Source: CAYSCW01 sp964449165 (GTDB lineage: Bacteria > Acidobacteriota > Aminicenantia > Aminicenantales > Aminicenantaceae). From it: DNA of 56,832 bases. Below are positions 34,959 through 42,957 of this stretch, in pieces. A program made the position numbers and the translations under genes. The stretch covers positions 1-56,832 of the forward strand of contig CAYVAT010000020.1 in NCBI GenBank assembly GCA_964449165.1. Reading direction: 5' to 3'. The notes below the pieces were generated by a model. That model saw nothing but the letters and a program-made list of their open reading frames with translations. It made no database searches and had not been told where the DNA came from. Position 1 is the first letter of the stretch, and every line of letters starts with the position of its first letter.

Positions 34959-35720
34959 TTATTTTCTGACTGTCCCTTTTACATTTTTTATTTTGACACT
35001 CCCGCTTCCGTCATCCTCTATAACAACATTCCCTTCTACTCCGTCGACGTTTATCGAGCCTGAACTGTCATCGAGAATAACATTCTCCCCGACATTCCGG
35101 ACATAAATTGTCCCTGACCCGTCATCTACGGAAAGACTCCCTGAAACATCTTCGACATTGACGTTCCCTGAGCCATCATCTATATCCACATCGCCTCTAA
35201 CATCCAAAACTTTAATGTTTCCCGATCCATCGTCTATGGTCAAATCTCCAGTGATGTTCTTGACATCCATGGTACCTGAACCATCTTCTATGTAAACATT
35301 CCCAACGATATCTTCCACTATCATTTCGCCAGAGCCGTCATCAATATCTAAATTCATGTTTTTGGGCAAATTCACGGTGAGGTTGATCACCTTATTTCTG
35401 AAGGAAAAAAAGGAAGCATAGCGTTTCATCTCACTGACTAGCCTAGCCCGGCTCCCACTCCTCTCAAGAGAAAGATTGATTTTCTCTCGGATGAATCTTT
35501 GTGCCTTCTCCTCACTCAACCCTTCCAGGATTATCTCTGCCTCCACTTCTATATTCCCGAGATCTTCCCTGCCATAGACTTTCAGAAATCCCGCCCCGCA
35601 ATCAATCTCCAGCATCTCGATTCCCTGCGCTGACAGACTCAAGTTCTTGACTTCCTCATAAGCCAAGACAAGAGAAGTGCTTAGGAAGAACAGTATCAGG
35701 AAAATAGCTTTGAATTTCAA
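34959..35720 (-). CDS. Secreted 18-residue-repeat solenoid (DUF4097-like)
   Basis: The 253-residue protein has a signal peptide and, in its C-terminal half, seven repeats of 18 residues with the core (I/V)DDGSGxIxVxDVxGDV. One coil per repeat would give a regular right- or left-handed beta-helix with an Asp/Gly/Ser-rich face. The N-terminal half (IEVEAEIILEGLSEEKAQRF onward) resembles DUF4097 proteins. I chose a TTG start at 35720: AAGGAGG lies upstream and translation then begins at the signal peptide (LKFKAIFLILFFLSTSLVLA); the longer frame adds a charged head with no ribosome site. The last repeat carries an extra Asp (EDDGSG). Likely periplasmic; role unknown. It converges on the kinase gene, 20 bases away. 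Confidence 0.8.
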   Translation of the reverse strand: MKFKAIFLILFFLSTSLVLAYEEVKNLSLSAQGIEMLEIDCGAGFLKVYGREDLGNIEVEAEIILEGLSEEKAQRFIREKINLSLERSGSRARLVSEMKRYASFFSFRNKVINLTVNLPKNMNLDIDDGSGEMIVEDIVGNVYIEDGSGTMDVKNITGDLTIDDGSGNIKVLDVRGDVDIDDGSGNVNVEDVSGSLSVDDGSGTIYVRNVGENVILDDSSGSINVDGVEGNVVIEDDGSGSVKIKNVKGTVRK

Positions 35721-35861
35721 TGTAACCTCCTTTTTATAGACTCGTCGTTCCATTAAAAATATACGCAATTAAACCTGAAAAGGTTCCTCCAACTGGCCGA
35801 AGGGGACAAAGAAAATTTTTCTGTGTATAATATCATCTCAAAACCCGGGAGGAGATGGATA

Positions 35862-36644
35862 ATGAAAATCTGTACCTTCAACGTCAATTCCATAAATGCC
35901 CGAAAGGACCTTATCATCCAGTGGGTTAAGCAGAGGAATAAGGATATAGACGTGTTCTGCTTTCAAGAATTAAAATCGGAGCAAGAACACTTCCCTTATC
36001 AAGACCTTGAACGCCTGGGATATTCCTCCATCGTCAACGGCCAAAAAGCCTACAACGGAGTGGCAATCTGTTCCAAGCTCCCCATGAAGAGAATCCTTGA
36101 GAAGGAAATCGACCAGTATTGGGATCCACAAAAAAGAATCATCGCAGCCAAAATAAAGACTGTCAATCTGATCAATATCTATGCGCCTCACGGTGATGTG
36201 CGGGGCACAGAGAAATTTGACTACAAGAGAAACTGGTACCAGAAGCTTATCTCATTCCTCGATAATCATTTCTCAGCTGACAAGGCGCTGATCATGGTTG
36301 GTGATTTCAACGTGGCCCGTGATGATCAAGATGTCTGGTCACCCGAAATCCTGAAGGATTCCATTGGCACTATGCCCGAAGAAAGGGAGTCCTTCCAGGA
36401 GCTTCTGGCGTGGGGCTTTATCGATTCGTTCCGCTCACTTTATCCAGAAAAAAAGCAATTTACCTGGTGGGATTACATCGGGGGAGCCATCTGGAAAGAT
36501 CAAGGCATGAGAATCGACTATGTGCTGTGTACAGAATCTCTGATGAAGAGAACACAAAACATAGAAGTCGACCTCTGGCCCAGAAAGCGCAGAAAACCCA
36601 CCCCTTCAGACCATGCTCCCCTTATAGCCACTCTATCTGACTAG
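35862..36644 (+). CDS. xthA: Exodeoxyribonuclease III (AP endonuclease)
   Basis: The 260-residue protein has all exonuclease-phosphatase-endonuclease motifs of the ExoIII/APE family: the N-terminal FNVNSINAR, the metal glutamate in FQELKSEQ, YAPHGDVRG, the catalytic VGDFNVARDDQDVW, RIDYVL and the C-terminal SDHAPL. It repairs abasic sites and 3'-blocked ends in DNA. ATG at 35862 is preferred over 35823 because GGGAGGAG lies about 8 bases before it and homologues start at MKICTFNVN. The gene stands alone, divergent from the solenoid-protein gene. Confidence 0.93.
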   Translation: MKICTFNVNSINARKDLIIQWVKQRNKDIDVFCFQELKSEQEHFPYQDLERLGYSSIVNGQKAYNGVAICSKLPMKRILEKEIDQYWDPQKRIIAAKIKTVNLINIYAPHGDVRGTEKFDYKRNWYQKLISFLDNHFSADKALIMVGDFNVARDDQDVWSPEILKDSIGTMPEERESFQELLAWGFIDSFRSLYPEKKQFTWWDYIGGAIWKDQGMRIDYVLCTESLMKRTQNIEVDLWPRKRRKPTPSDHAPLIATLSD

Positions 36645-36974
36645 TCATGTCGTCTTGGGTATGTTACATTCATCCCGGAACCTGATAGAGTGAAAATTTT
36701 TGAGCCCTCTTTATTCATTAAGTTTTCTTCCATCATACGGATACCCCTGTAGAGAGAGGAAGATTACTTCTAGAAAAAATCACCTCTTGAGGTGAGATGA
36801 ACTCATCAATGCGACCATAATTCAAAGGGAAAAAATAGCTCAGGAATTCATCCAAAACGGCGATTGACCCCATTTAGTGAAAAGATTATCTTATGTATAC
36901 AATTACAAGGAGAAGAGGCATAGCTGAAAGGAAGCATGTGTTCCCTTTATGACATTTTTTTGAGGAAGGGCTAA
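36645..36974. promoter_or_regulatory. Spacer with dyad and promoter before pseudopilin cassette
   Basis: This 330-base region contains no gene. It holds a dyad TCACCTC-TT-GAGGTGA at 36780-36795 and, 68 bases after it, a sigma-70-like promoter: TTGACC at 36864-36869 and TATCTT at 36887-36892, spaced by 17 bases. The dyad could be an upstream activator or operator site. AGGAAGG before 36975 is the ribosome site for the first pseudopilin gene. Confidence 0.45.
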
Positions 36975-37505
36975 GTGGCCAAAGAATCGAATAAAAAACA
37001 TAGAACATCAAAAGCCAGAGGCTTTACCTTTATCGAGATTTTGATAGTGGTCAGTATCTTAGGGATGATGATCATCATATCCTATCCCGATATTCAAAGG
37101 ACAATCGAGGTGAGAGAAATCGAGAATGAGGCAAGAGAGATCTTAACAACCATGCAGAGAGCTAAATTTCAAGCTGTGAAAACCAAACTCAACCATAGAG
37201 TAGAATTTGCATACGAACACGAAGAATGGCTTTTCTATGTAGAAAGAGAGGTCAATCCAGGGCAATGGAGTGTTCCGCCGGGATTCATGAGGAATAATAT
37301 TTCCTCGAAATTCGTTGTCGATGTTTCATTCCCGGATCAGATGGTCGTCTTTTCTCCCCTGGGCTTTATCACAAACTTTGACAGCCAGCAGAATAGTATC
37401 TCCCTCCAGAGTGAAAAACTGAAAAGGTACGGTCAGCCTGACTTAAGGGAAATTAGTGTTTTTGCCGGAGGATCAATCCGTTACGTTGAAACGGAAAGCG
37501 AATAA
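36975..37505 (+). CDS. GspH/FimT-like pseudopilin
   Basis: The 176-residue protein starts with a short basic leader and a type III prepilin signal, KARG then FTFIEILIVVSILGM, with the peptidase site after G16 and the conserved Glu5 of the mature chain. The C-terminal globular part lacks other recognisable motifs but resembles minor pseudopilins such as GspH. The GTG start is preceded by AGGAAGG. It is followed 49 bases later by a second pseudopilin gene. Neither a secretion ATPase nor a prepilin peptidase is in the window, so the assembly machinery must be elsewhere. Confidence 0.88.
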   Translation: MAKESNKKHRTSKARGFTFIEILIVVSILGMMIIISYPDIQRTIEVREIENEAREILTTMQRAKFQAVKTKLNHRVEFAYEHEEWLFYVEREVNPGQWSVPPGFMRNNISSKFVVDVSFPDQMVVFSPLGFITNFDSQQNSISLQSEKLKRYGQPDLREISVFAGGSIRYVETESE

Positions 37506-37554
37506 AAATATTCAAGAAAAACGAGAAAAGAAATCCTGCTCGTTTCTGTAGCAA

Positions 37555-38115
37555 ATGATTAAGATGAAAAAAAGACAAACTGAAAAAGATTCTGCCCTTC
37601 AAGTCAGCAGGATTTCAGGGCACCTCTTCACTCTTGCGTTCTTAAGTCAGAAGAAAATTAAGCATCCAAAGGCCTTTACCTTGATCGAAGCTCTTATCAT
37701 AGTCGCTATATTAGGTACGCTTCTCACTCTTCTGGTCCCTAATATCAACAGCCTCATTCTTAAGGGGAAAAACACCAAGGCCGCCTCAGACATCGCCTCT
37801 ATCAGTCGAAAGATCGAAGATTATTTCCTTGACAATGGTAATTACCCTGAAACTCTCACCGACATAGGAATAGTCGATCTTCAAGATCCCTGGAGAAATC
37901 CTTACCAGTATCTTGTCATCTTCGGCAAGAAAAAAAACGAAGTTGATGGGAAGTGGCGGAAAGATCGATTCCTTGTGCCTCTGAACTCAGATTTTGACCT
38001 CTACAGCTCAGGCAAAGATGAGAAGAGCACCCCACCGCTTACCGCCAAGGATAGCTGGGATGATATCGTCCGGGCCAATAACGGAGAATTTATCGGGTTA
38101 GGCTCTAAATATTAG
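37555..38115 (+). CDS. GspG-like major pseudopilin, long leader
   Basis: The 186-residue protein has an unusually long leader of about 40 residues followed by KAFTLIEALIIVAILGTLL, then the GspG core (DIASISRKIEDYFLDNGNYPETL, LQDPWRNPYQY) and a C-terminal part with DLYSSGKDEKS, the GspG calcium-loop region. The residue before the cleavage site is Ala (A40), not the usual Gly. ATG at 37555 lies in an AT-rich context; ATG at 37564 is an alternative start. Type II secretion pseudopili or related fibres use such subunits. It is followed by the HD-GYP gene only 15 bases downstream. Confidence 0.87.
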   Translation: MIKMKKRQTEKDSALQVSRISGHLFTLAFLSQKKIKHPKAFTLIEALIIVAILGTLLTLLVPNINSLILKGKNTKAASDIASISRKIEDYFLDNGNYPETLTDIGIVDLQDPWRNPYQYLVIFGKKKNEVDGKWRKDRFLVPLNSDFDLYSSGKDEKSTPPLTAKDSWDDIVRANNGEFIGLGSKY

Positions 38116-38130
38116 CCCAGGTCGAATGTC

Positions 38131-40242
38131 ATGAGGTGGGACAGAACGTTTCTGCGCAGCAAGGTAGCCCGGCGCATTACCCTCCTTTTCGTCCTGTGTG
38201 CCCTCCTCCCTATAGTGATCCTGGCCGTCCTCTCTTTCACTCAAGTCACCAGGCACCTCAACCAGCAAAGCCAAATACGACTTCACCAGACCAACAAAGC
38301 CATGGCCATGGCCATTTTTGAGCGACTTCTGGTCCTTGAATCTGAGATGGAGAGAGTCTCATCCAATATAAACGAGATATCAGAGATCTTTCTTTTTAAT
38401 CTTTCTTCTGACTTCACAGCCTACCTGAAGGAAAGGTTCAAGGGGCTCTTCCTTCTGACTCCGAAAGGTAAACCTTTGGCAATATTCGGTAATATTCAAG
38501 ATCTGCCAGCACTGAGTCCTGAAGATAAACAGTATCTTCACTCGGGGAAAACGGTTATCTCCACTCGATTGAATCCCGAAGGTCCAGCTCACATTTTCAT
38601 AAGCAGAGCACTCAGGCCTGAACTCTCTGACCAACACATATTACTCGCCGAAATTGAACCTCTATTTCTGTGGTATATGGGATATGAAAAACCCTTGCCG
38701 CCGATGACCGAATTCTGTGTTCTGGATCACTCTAATAATATTCTCTTCTCCTCTGTTGAGCTTCCTGTTTCCTTCTTTAAACCGGCAATGAGGAAGATGG
38801 ATCATTCTTCCTCCAGCCAATTTGAATGGGAACACAACAATCAGAAATATCTTGCAAACCTCAGAAATGTCTTCATGGAATCCCAGTTCTTTTCACCAAA
38901 TTGGAAGATTGTTCTGAGCGAAGCAAAATCCTACGTCCATGCCCCTATAGTCTATTTTAAAAAGACATTCCCGTTTGTTGTCCTCTTATCCCTGTGGGTA
39001 GTCCTCATCCTGAGTGTCAGCCAAATCCGAAGAAACCTTGTCCCTCTTGAGAAGCTTAAGAAAGGAGCTCAGTGCATCGCTCAAAAAGACTTTGAGACTA
39101 AGGTTCAAGTAGATAGCCATGATGAGTTTGAGGAGCTTGCCCGGACGTTCAACACAATGGCCCAACAACTGGGAAGACAGTTCAAAACCCTGACAACGAT
39201 CGCTGAAATACATCGAGCCATCCTCTCTACCATGGATACGGACAAGATCATCAACACAGTGCTCAACCGAATTTCAGCAGTATTCCCCAGCAGAGGCATT
39301 GGCTTTACTCTGATACACTCGAACAGCTTCGATTCGGGACAAACCTACATTGGGGTGGGTAATCCCTCCCAGAGAAGGATAGTCGAGGAGATTCAAATTA
39401 CACCTGACGAGATACAGAAGATAAAAGATAATCCAGATAACTTTATCGTTAAAAAAGATGATAATCCTCCGGATTATTTGAGGCCACTTGTGGGCCAAAG
39501 GCTTCGATCATTCCATGTTTTTCCCATCTTCCTCAACCAGAATTTAGCTGGAATCATAACTATCGGCAGTGATGAACGTGAAATCCTCTCAAAAGAAGAT
39601 CTGAATCAAATCCGCCAATTATCAGATCAGGTGGGTGTTGCCTTATCGAATGCTCATCTAGTCGAGGAAGTAAAAGGGTTTAGCTGGGGAACCCTTGTCA
39701 CTTTGGCCCGTGCTATTGACGCCAAGTCACCTTGGACAGCCGGTCACTCCGAACGAGCCACAAAGCTTGCTTTAGACATCGGCCGGATGATGAACCTTTC
39801 TGAGAAGGAAATGGATATACTGCACCGTGGAGGACTTCTCCATGATATTGGTAAGCTTGGAATTCCAAATGAGATTCTCGATAAGAAGGGAAAACTCACT
39901 CCTGAAGAAAGGAAGATCATAGAAAAACATCCAGCCTTGGGAGCGCGAATCCTTGAACCTTTAGCCGCTTTCAAGGAAATTATGCTTGTCGTGTTGGAGC
40001 ATCATGAGAATTATGATGGTACGGGATATCCAAAAGGCCTTGCTGGTGAAAACATAAGCTTGTACGGCCGAATCTTCATCGTGACAGATTGCTATGATGC
40101 TCTGACCTCAGAACGACCTTATCGTGGAGCTCTAGATCACGATGAAGCTGTTAAGCTTATCAAGAGAGATTCTGGTACTAAGTTTGATCCCAAGGTAATT
40201 AATGCATTCCTCAAGATTGTGAATAGGGCAAAGAAAAACTAG
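38131..40242 (+). CDS. Membrane HD-GYP phosphodiesterase with HAMP and GAF
   Basis: The 703-residue protein contains a first membrane helix (about 18-38), a periplasmic sensor region to about 280, a second helix (FPFVVLLSLWVVLILSVSQI), a HAMP linker, a GAF domain (about 385-505), and an HD-GYP domain to the C-terminus. The HD-GYP motifs are intact: HDIGKLGIP and HHENYDGTGYP. HD-GYP enzymes hydrolyse cyclic di-GMP (or other cyclic dinucleotides). It is 15 bases from the GspG-like gene, so it may link the second messenger to the pseudopilus. No GGDEF partner is seen in the window. Confidence 0.93.
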   Translation: MRWDRTFLRSKVARRITLLFVLCALLPIVILAVLSFTQVTRHLNQQSQIRLHQTNKAMAMAIFERLLVLESEMERVSSNINEISEIFLFNLSSDFTAYLKERFKGLFLLTPKGKPLAIFGNIQDLPALSPEDKQYLHSGKTVISTRLNPEGPAHIFISRALRPELSDQHILLAEIEPLFLWYMGYEKPLPPMTEFCVLDHSNNILFSSVELPVSFFKPAMRKMDHSSSSQFEWEHNNQKYLANLRNVFMESQFFSPNWKIVLSEAKSYVHAPIVYFKKTFPFVVLLSLWVVLILSVSQIRRNLVPLEKLKKGAQCIAQKDFETKVQVDSHDEFEELARTFNTMAQQLGRQFKTLTTIAEIHRAILSTMDTDKIINTVLNRISAVFPSRGIGFTLIHSNSFDSGQTYIGVGNPSQRRIVEEIQITPDEIQKIKDNPDNFIVKKDDNPPDYLRPLVGQRLRSFHVFPIFLNQNLAGIITIGSDEREILSKEDLNQIRQLSDQVGVALSNAHLVEEVKGFSWGTLVTLARAIDAKSPWTAGHSERATKLALDIGRMMNLSEKEMDILHRGGLLHDIGKLGIPNEILDKKGKLTPEERKIIEKHPALGARILEPLAAFKEIMLVVLEHHENYDGTGYPKGLAGENISLYGRIFIVTDCYDALTSERPYRGALDHDEAVKLIKRDSGTKFDPKVINAFLKIVNRAKKN

Positions 40243-40324
40243 GAGATCAGGTGTACTGGAGGATTCAGCATAAAACGAAATCAGCTGGTAAGCCAGCTTC
40301 TCCAAGATGTCAGGAGAGATGAAG

Positions 40325-40702
40325 ATGAAAAGAAAGACTTCCTTGACAGCAATATTCTTTTTTGCCCTACTGTTGGCATACTCATGCAGCAGGGATAACA
40401 TTCTACCTAATGATATGGTCGGGATATGGAAGACATCCTCATTCCAATACGCAGATACCTATTTCGAGTTGAAAAAAAACCGGATTATCTTTAAGACTAA
40501 GACCGGAGACATCAATGTTCATCCTATAACTAAAATAAAAAGGCAAAAAATCGCAAAGGATGAATGGATTCTCTATACGATCCATTATCGAAACAACGAA
40601 ATGCAAAAGGTCGAGTTCCCTTTCTATTATCACACATTGGATGATGGAATGATTCTCTTAAAGAACCAGAAGAACATTGTATGGAGAAAAGAAAAGCAAT
40701 AG
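40325..40702 (+). CDS. Small lipoprotein, unknown function
   Basis: The 125-residue chain has a lipoprotein signal (MKRKTSLTAIFFFALLLAYS then Cys21). The mature part is basic and strand-rich (VGIWKTSSFQYADTYFELKK and later GIWK/DTYFEL-type patterns), resembling a small lipocalin-like or DUF fold, but no family is recognised. ATG at 40325 is favoured because AGGAGAG ends 6 bases before it; ATGs at 40307 and 40319 lack spacing. It follows the HD-GYP gene by 82 bases on the same strand and probably belongs to the same transcript. Confidence 0.75.
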   Translation: MKRKTSLTAIFFFALLLAYSCSRDNILPNDMVGIWKTSSFQYADTYFELKKNRIIFKTKTGDINVHPITKIKRQKIAKDEWILYTIHYRNNEMQKVEFPFYYHTLDDGMILLKNQKNIVWRKEKQ

Positions 40703-40716
40703 TCGTAACTCTGTTC

Positions 40717-42600
40717 TTATGTATTCAATCTCTTGATTCTCTCTATCCGGTCACGGATTCCCATCTTTTTTCCCCGCTCATCAACCACATAAACACTGCC
40801 GTCGATGATCTTTGTCTTCCAATCCACAGCCCTTGAAAACTCATCCCTTCCCTCCCACAGATAGGGCACGGGAAAATAGCCCATCTTGAAAACTTTATAC
40901 AGGCCTTTGCTGGTGTAGAGGTCCTCTATGCTCTTCTCCATATCCTCAACCAGGCTCATGGCGTCTTCCCACAGTTCATCGACCGCCTCGGAAAGCTCCT
41001 TGCTCTGGATGATATCGGGAATGAAATTTTTGTTTCGAAATTCAGGATAGTGCTTCAAAGCCGCCTTTGTGATCTGGACACTCTGGTTGACAACTTCTGG
41101 GTCGGCCAAGAATTGAGCCTCAGAGAAGCTGACAACATGGATGATCTCTGGACTCTCTTCTTTCATCACTTCCACATCATCCATCAATGCGCTAACCGCA
41201 GCCAACTGCGCCTTGGCCTTCTCAAGATCAGGGGAGAAATAATCCAAGCCTGCCCTGGGCTGATAAATAACACGGAATGTACGATCCTCCAGACTTCTTA
41301 CCAGTCTTAACAGTGCTCGCGCTTTTGCTAGATCCCTTACTCCCCAGGTGGACCGGGGATTGTTGAGCATGTTCTGCAAGACCAGATACTGAATGCCCAG
41401 AAGTTTTGCTGCTTTTGCGGCAAGATAGGCTGAGACCACATAGCTCACATCATCGGCTCCCCTGAAAGCAAAGTGGTGAGGAAGGTTGGGCTCATAGGGT
41501 TTGCCTTTGCTGGCAATGTATTTTATGGCTTCAAGATGCTGGGTCAAACTCTCCTGCACACCGAGCGGGCCTCTTCCATCTATCCGATTAAACCACCAGA
41601 GGGAAAGGGCATGCCAGGCCATGTTGAGGTTTTCCTCTAGAATCCTGGCCACATGGGGGACATTATTGGTCGCCGAATAGGCTCTTACCAGCAGGGGGCA
41701 AGCATCCTCACGAATGGCCCTGAGCTCGAAGGCGCTGTTGAAAGGAACACCTCCTCCGTTAGGCAGATCCCCCCAGTCTTCTCCGAACTTGGATTGACTG
41801 AGCTGAGAAGATCCTACCGAGACAATATCCAAGAAATGGCTCTTGGACAGTTTCCTCAGCCAATCCGAAAAAAGAGCCAGCGCCTTTTCCCTCTCTTTGA
41901 GATAAGGGCCCACATGGGCTCTTGTCAGCGGAAGCTGACCCAGCTTCCGGGCAGCGGCTAATCGTTTCACCACATGATCTCTGGCAGTTCCATAGTCCTG
42001 GTAGCCATAGTCTTTTGAAGGGAGAATGGAAAGATGTCTTTCTTCCCTGATCAGCTTTTCCCCGAAAGAGAGGCGCAATTCATCATAAACAGAGCTTTCT
42101 CTAATGGACCTGGGGATGAGGTGGGACGGAACTCCCAGTTTTTCCAGGGTCTCCACCGGAGTCTCATCTCCCCGAAATGTCTGGAATTTACCCTTGAATT
42201 CTTTCTCCACAAGCTCGCAGGCTTCGGGAAGACCAGCAAAGTAAATGGCTCTGATGCAGCCATTTTTCCTGAAAGAGAGCTTGCTATCGCTTTCAATCTG
42301 GCGGACCAGCCGTGCGAAGGATTCTACGGCCTGCTTGGGATCCAACCTGTAGCTGAAGCCGATATGGTTGATCTTGCTTTTGATGATCCATCTCTTCATA
42401 CGATCGAAGAAGGGAACACTCTGTATATGATCGACGGCTTCTGCGATTGAAGCATCAGCAATGAAGACCGCAAACCCGCACTCTTCAAGGAGTTGAGCAA
42501 CACTGCTCATCCCTAGGGTGTGAGCATCCAGGGCGGATTTCACCAAGCCGTAGCGTATCTGACGGGAATTCCTGTTTTTGGCCAGCATAGTCCTTCTCAC
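40717..42600 (-). CDS. B12-binding protein with mutase-like body
   Basis: The 627-residue protein starts with a cobalamin-binding Rossmann-like domain: DAHTLG (D25, H27, G30) matches the DxHxxG motif, in which the histidine becomes the lower axial cobalt ligand, followed by FSYRL near residue 83 and YFAGLPEA near 120, the positions of the SxL and GG motifs. The rest (about 190-560) looks like a large alpha/beta barrel, with segments such as VPFNSAFELRAIRED and NRIDGRGPLGVQESLTQH, and suggests a glutamate-mutase/MCM-like carbon-skeleton mutase, though I cannot place it in a named family. B12 domain first, barrel second, in one chain is opposite to methylmalonyl-CoA mutase. The start (GTG 42600 or ATG 42588) is unsure. 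No partner subunit is nearby. Confidence 0.72.
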   Translation of the reverse strand: MRRTMLAKNRNSRQIRYGLVKSALDAHTLGMSSVAQLLEECGFAVFIADASIAEAVDHIQSVPFFDRMKRWIIKSKINHIGFSYRLDPKQAVESFARLVRQIESDSKLSFRKNGCIRAIYFAGLPEACELVEKEFKGKFQTFRGDETPVETLEKLGVPSHLIPRSIRESSVYDELRLSFGEKLIREERHLSILPSKDYGYQDYGTARDHVVKRLAAARKLGQLPLTRAHVGPYLKEREKALALFSDWLRKLSKSHFLDIVSVGSSQLSQSKFGEDWGDLPNGGGVPFNSAFELRAIREDACPLLVRAYSATNNVPHVARILEENLNMAWHALSLWWFNRIDGRGPLGVQESLTQHLEAIKYIASKGKPYEPNLPHHFAFRGADDVSYVVSAYLAAKAAKLLGIQYLVLQNMLNNPRSTWGVRDLAKARALLRLVRSLEDRTFRVIYQPRAGLDYFSPDLEKAKAQLAAVSALMDDVEVMKEESPEIIHVVSFSEAQFLADPEVVNQSVQITKAALKHYPEFRNKNFIPDIIQSKELSEAVDELWEDAMSLVEDMEKSIEDLYTSKGLYKVFKMGYFPVPYLWEGRDEFSRAVDWKTKIIDGSVYVVDERGKKMGIRDRIERIKRLNT

Positions 42601-42694
42601 CAGCCTTTCATCGCCATCTTATGCTCAAGGAATTATCTCACAGCCAAAAAATGCGGTCAAAGGTCAATCTCTACAAGCTGAGGCCATATTCTCC

Positions 42695-42724
42695 TTGACA
42701 AGAAATTTTCTTTCATGATATATC
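42695..42724 (+). promoter_or_regulatory. Candidate promoter for membrane-protein gene 42958
   Basis: TTGACA at 42695-42700 and TATATC at 42719-42724 are 18 bases apart. A transcript from here would have a leader of about 230 bases that contains the strong hairpin at 42794-42830. No other gene lies on this strand before 42958. Confidence 0.4.
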
Positions 42725-42793
42725 CCTTAACGCTCTCTGTAAAACCAGAGAAGAAAGAGCGGGATGAATCACTTCTTCAATAAGCATACCTCA

Positions 42794-42830
42794 AAATTAG
42801 CTTCACTCCCGGGACAGAAGAAGCTAATTT
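42794..42830. other. Perfect 11-base inverted repeat in divergent spacer
   Basis: AAATTAGCTTC (42794-42804) and GAAGCTAATTT (42820-42830) pair perfectly around a 15-base loop that contains CCCGGG. It lies between the B12 gene (minus) and the membrane-protein gene (plus). No T-run follows on either strand, so it is not a standard terminator. It could be an operator dyad or a leader RNA structure. The remainder of this 357-base spacer shows no gene and no cobalamin-riboswitch box. Confidence 0.55.
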
Positions 42831-42957
42831 AACAATAAGACTCATATAAAATTGTTATAAAAAAAGCCTCCTGAAAGGCCAAACGTGAAAAAAATAGTGC
42901 TTAAATTCCATACAAAAGCACAACACATATAAAGCAGAGGGTGTCATCGAGAATAGA

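Noticed and set aside
35000..35350. Regular 54-base spaced repeats resembling a CRISPR array
   Set aside because: They encode the 18-residue DGSG coils in frame, with no variable spacers.
42601..42860. Cobalamin riboswitch upstream of the B12 protein gene
   Set aside because: No B12-box-like sequence was found on the minus strand; the strong hairpin there does not match the riboswitch core.
42861..42882. Minus-strand hairpin with T-run (GCCT/AGGC)
   Set aside because: The stem is only four base pairs and no minus-strand gene lies upstream of it.
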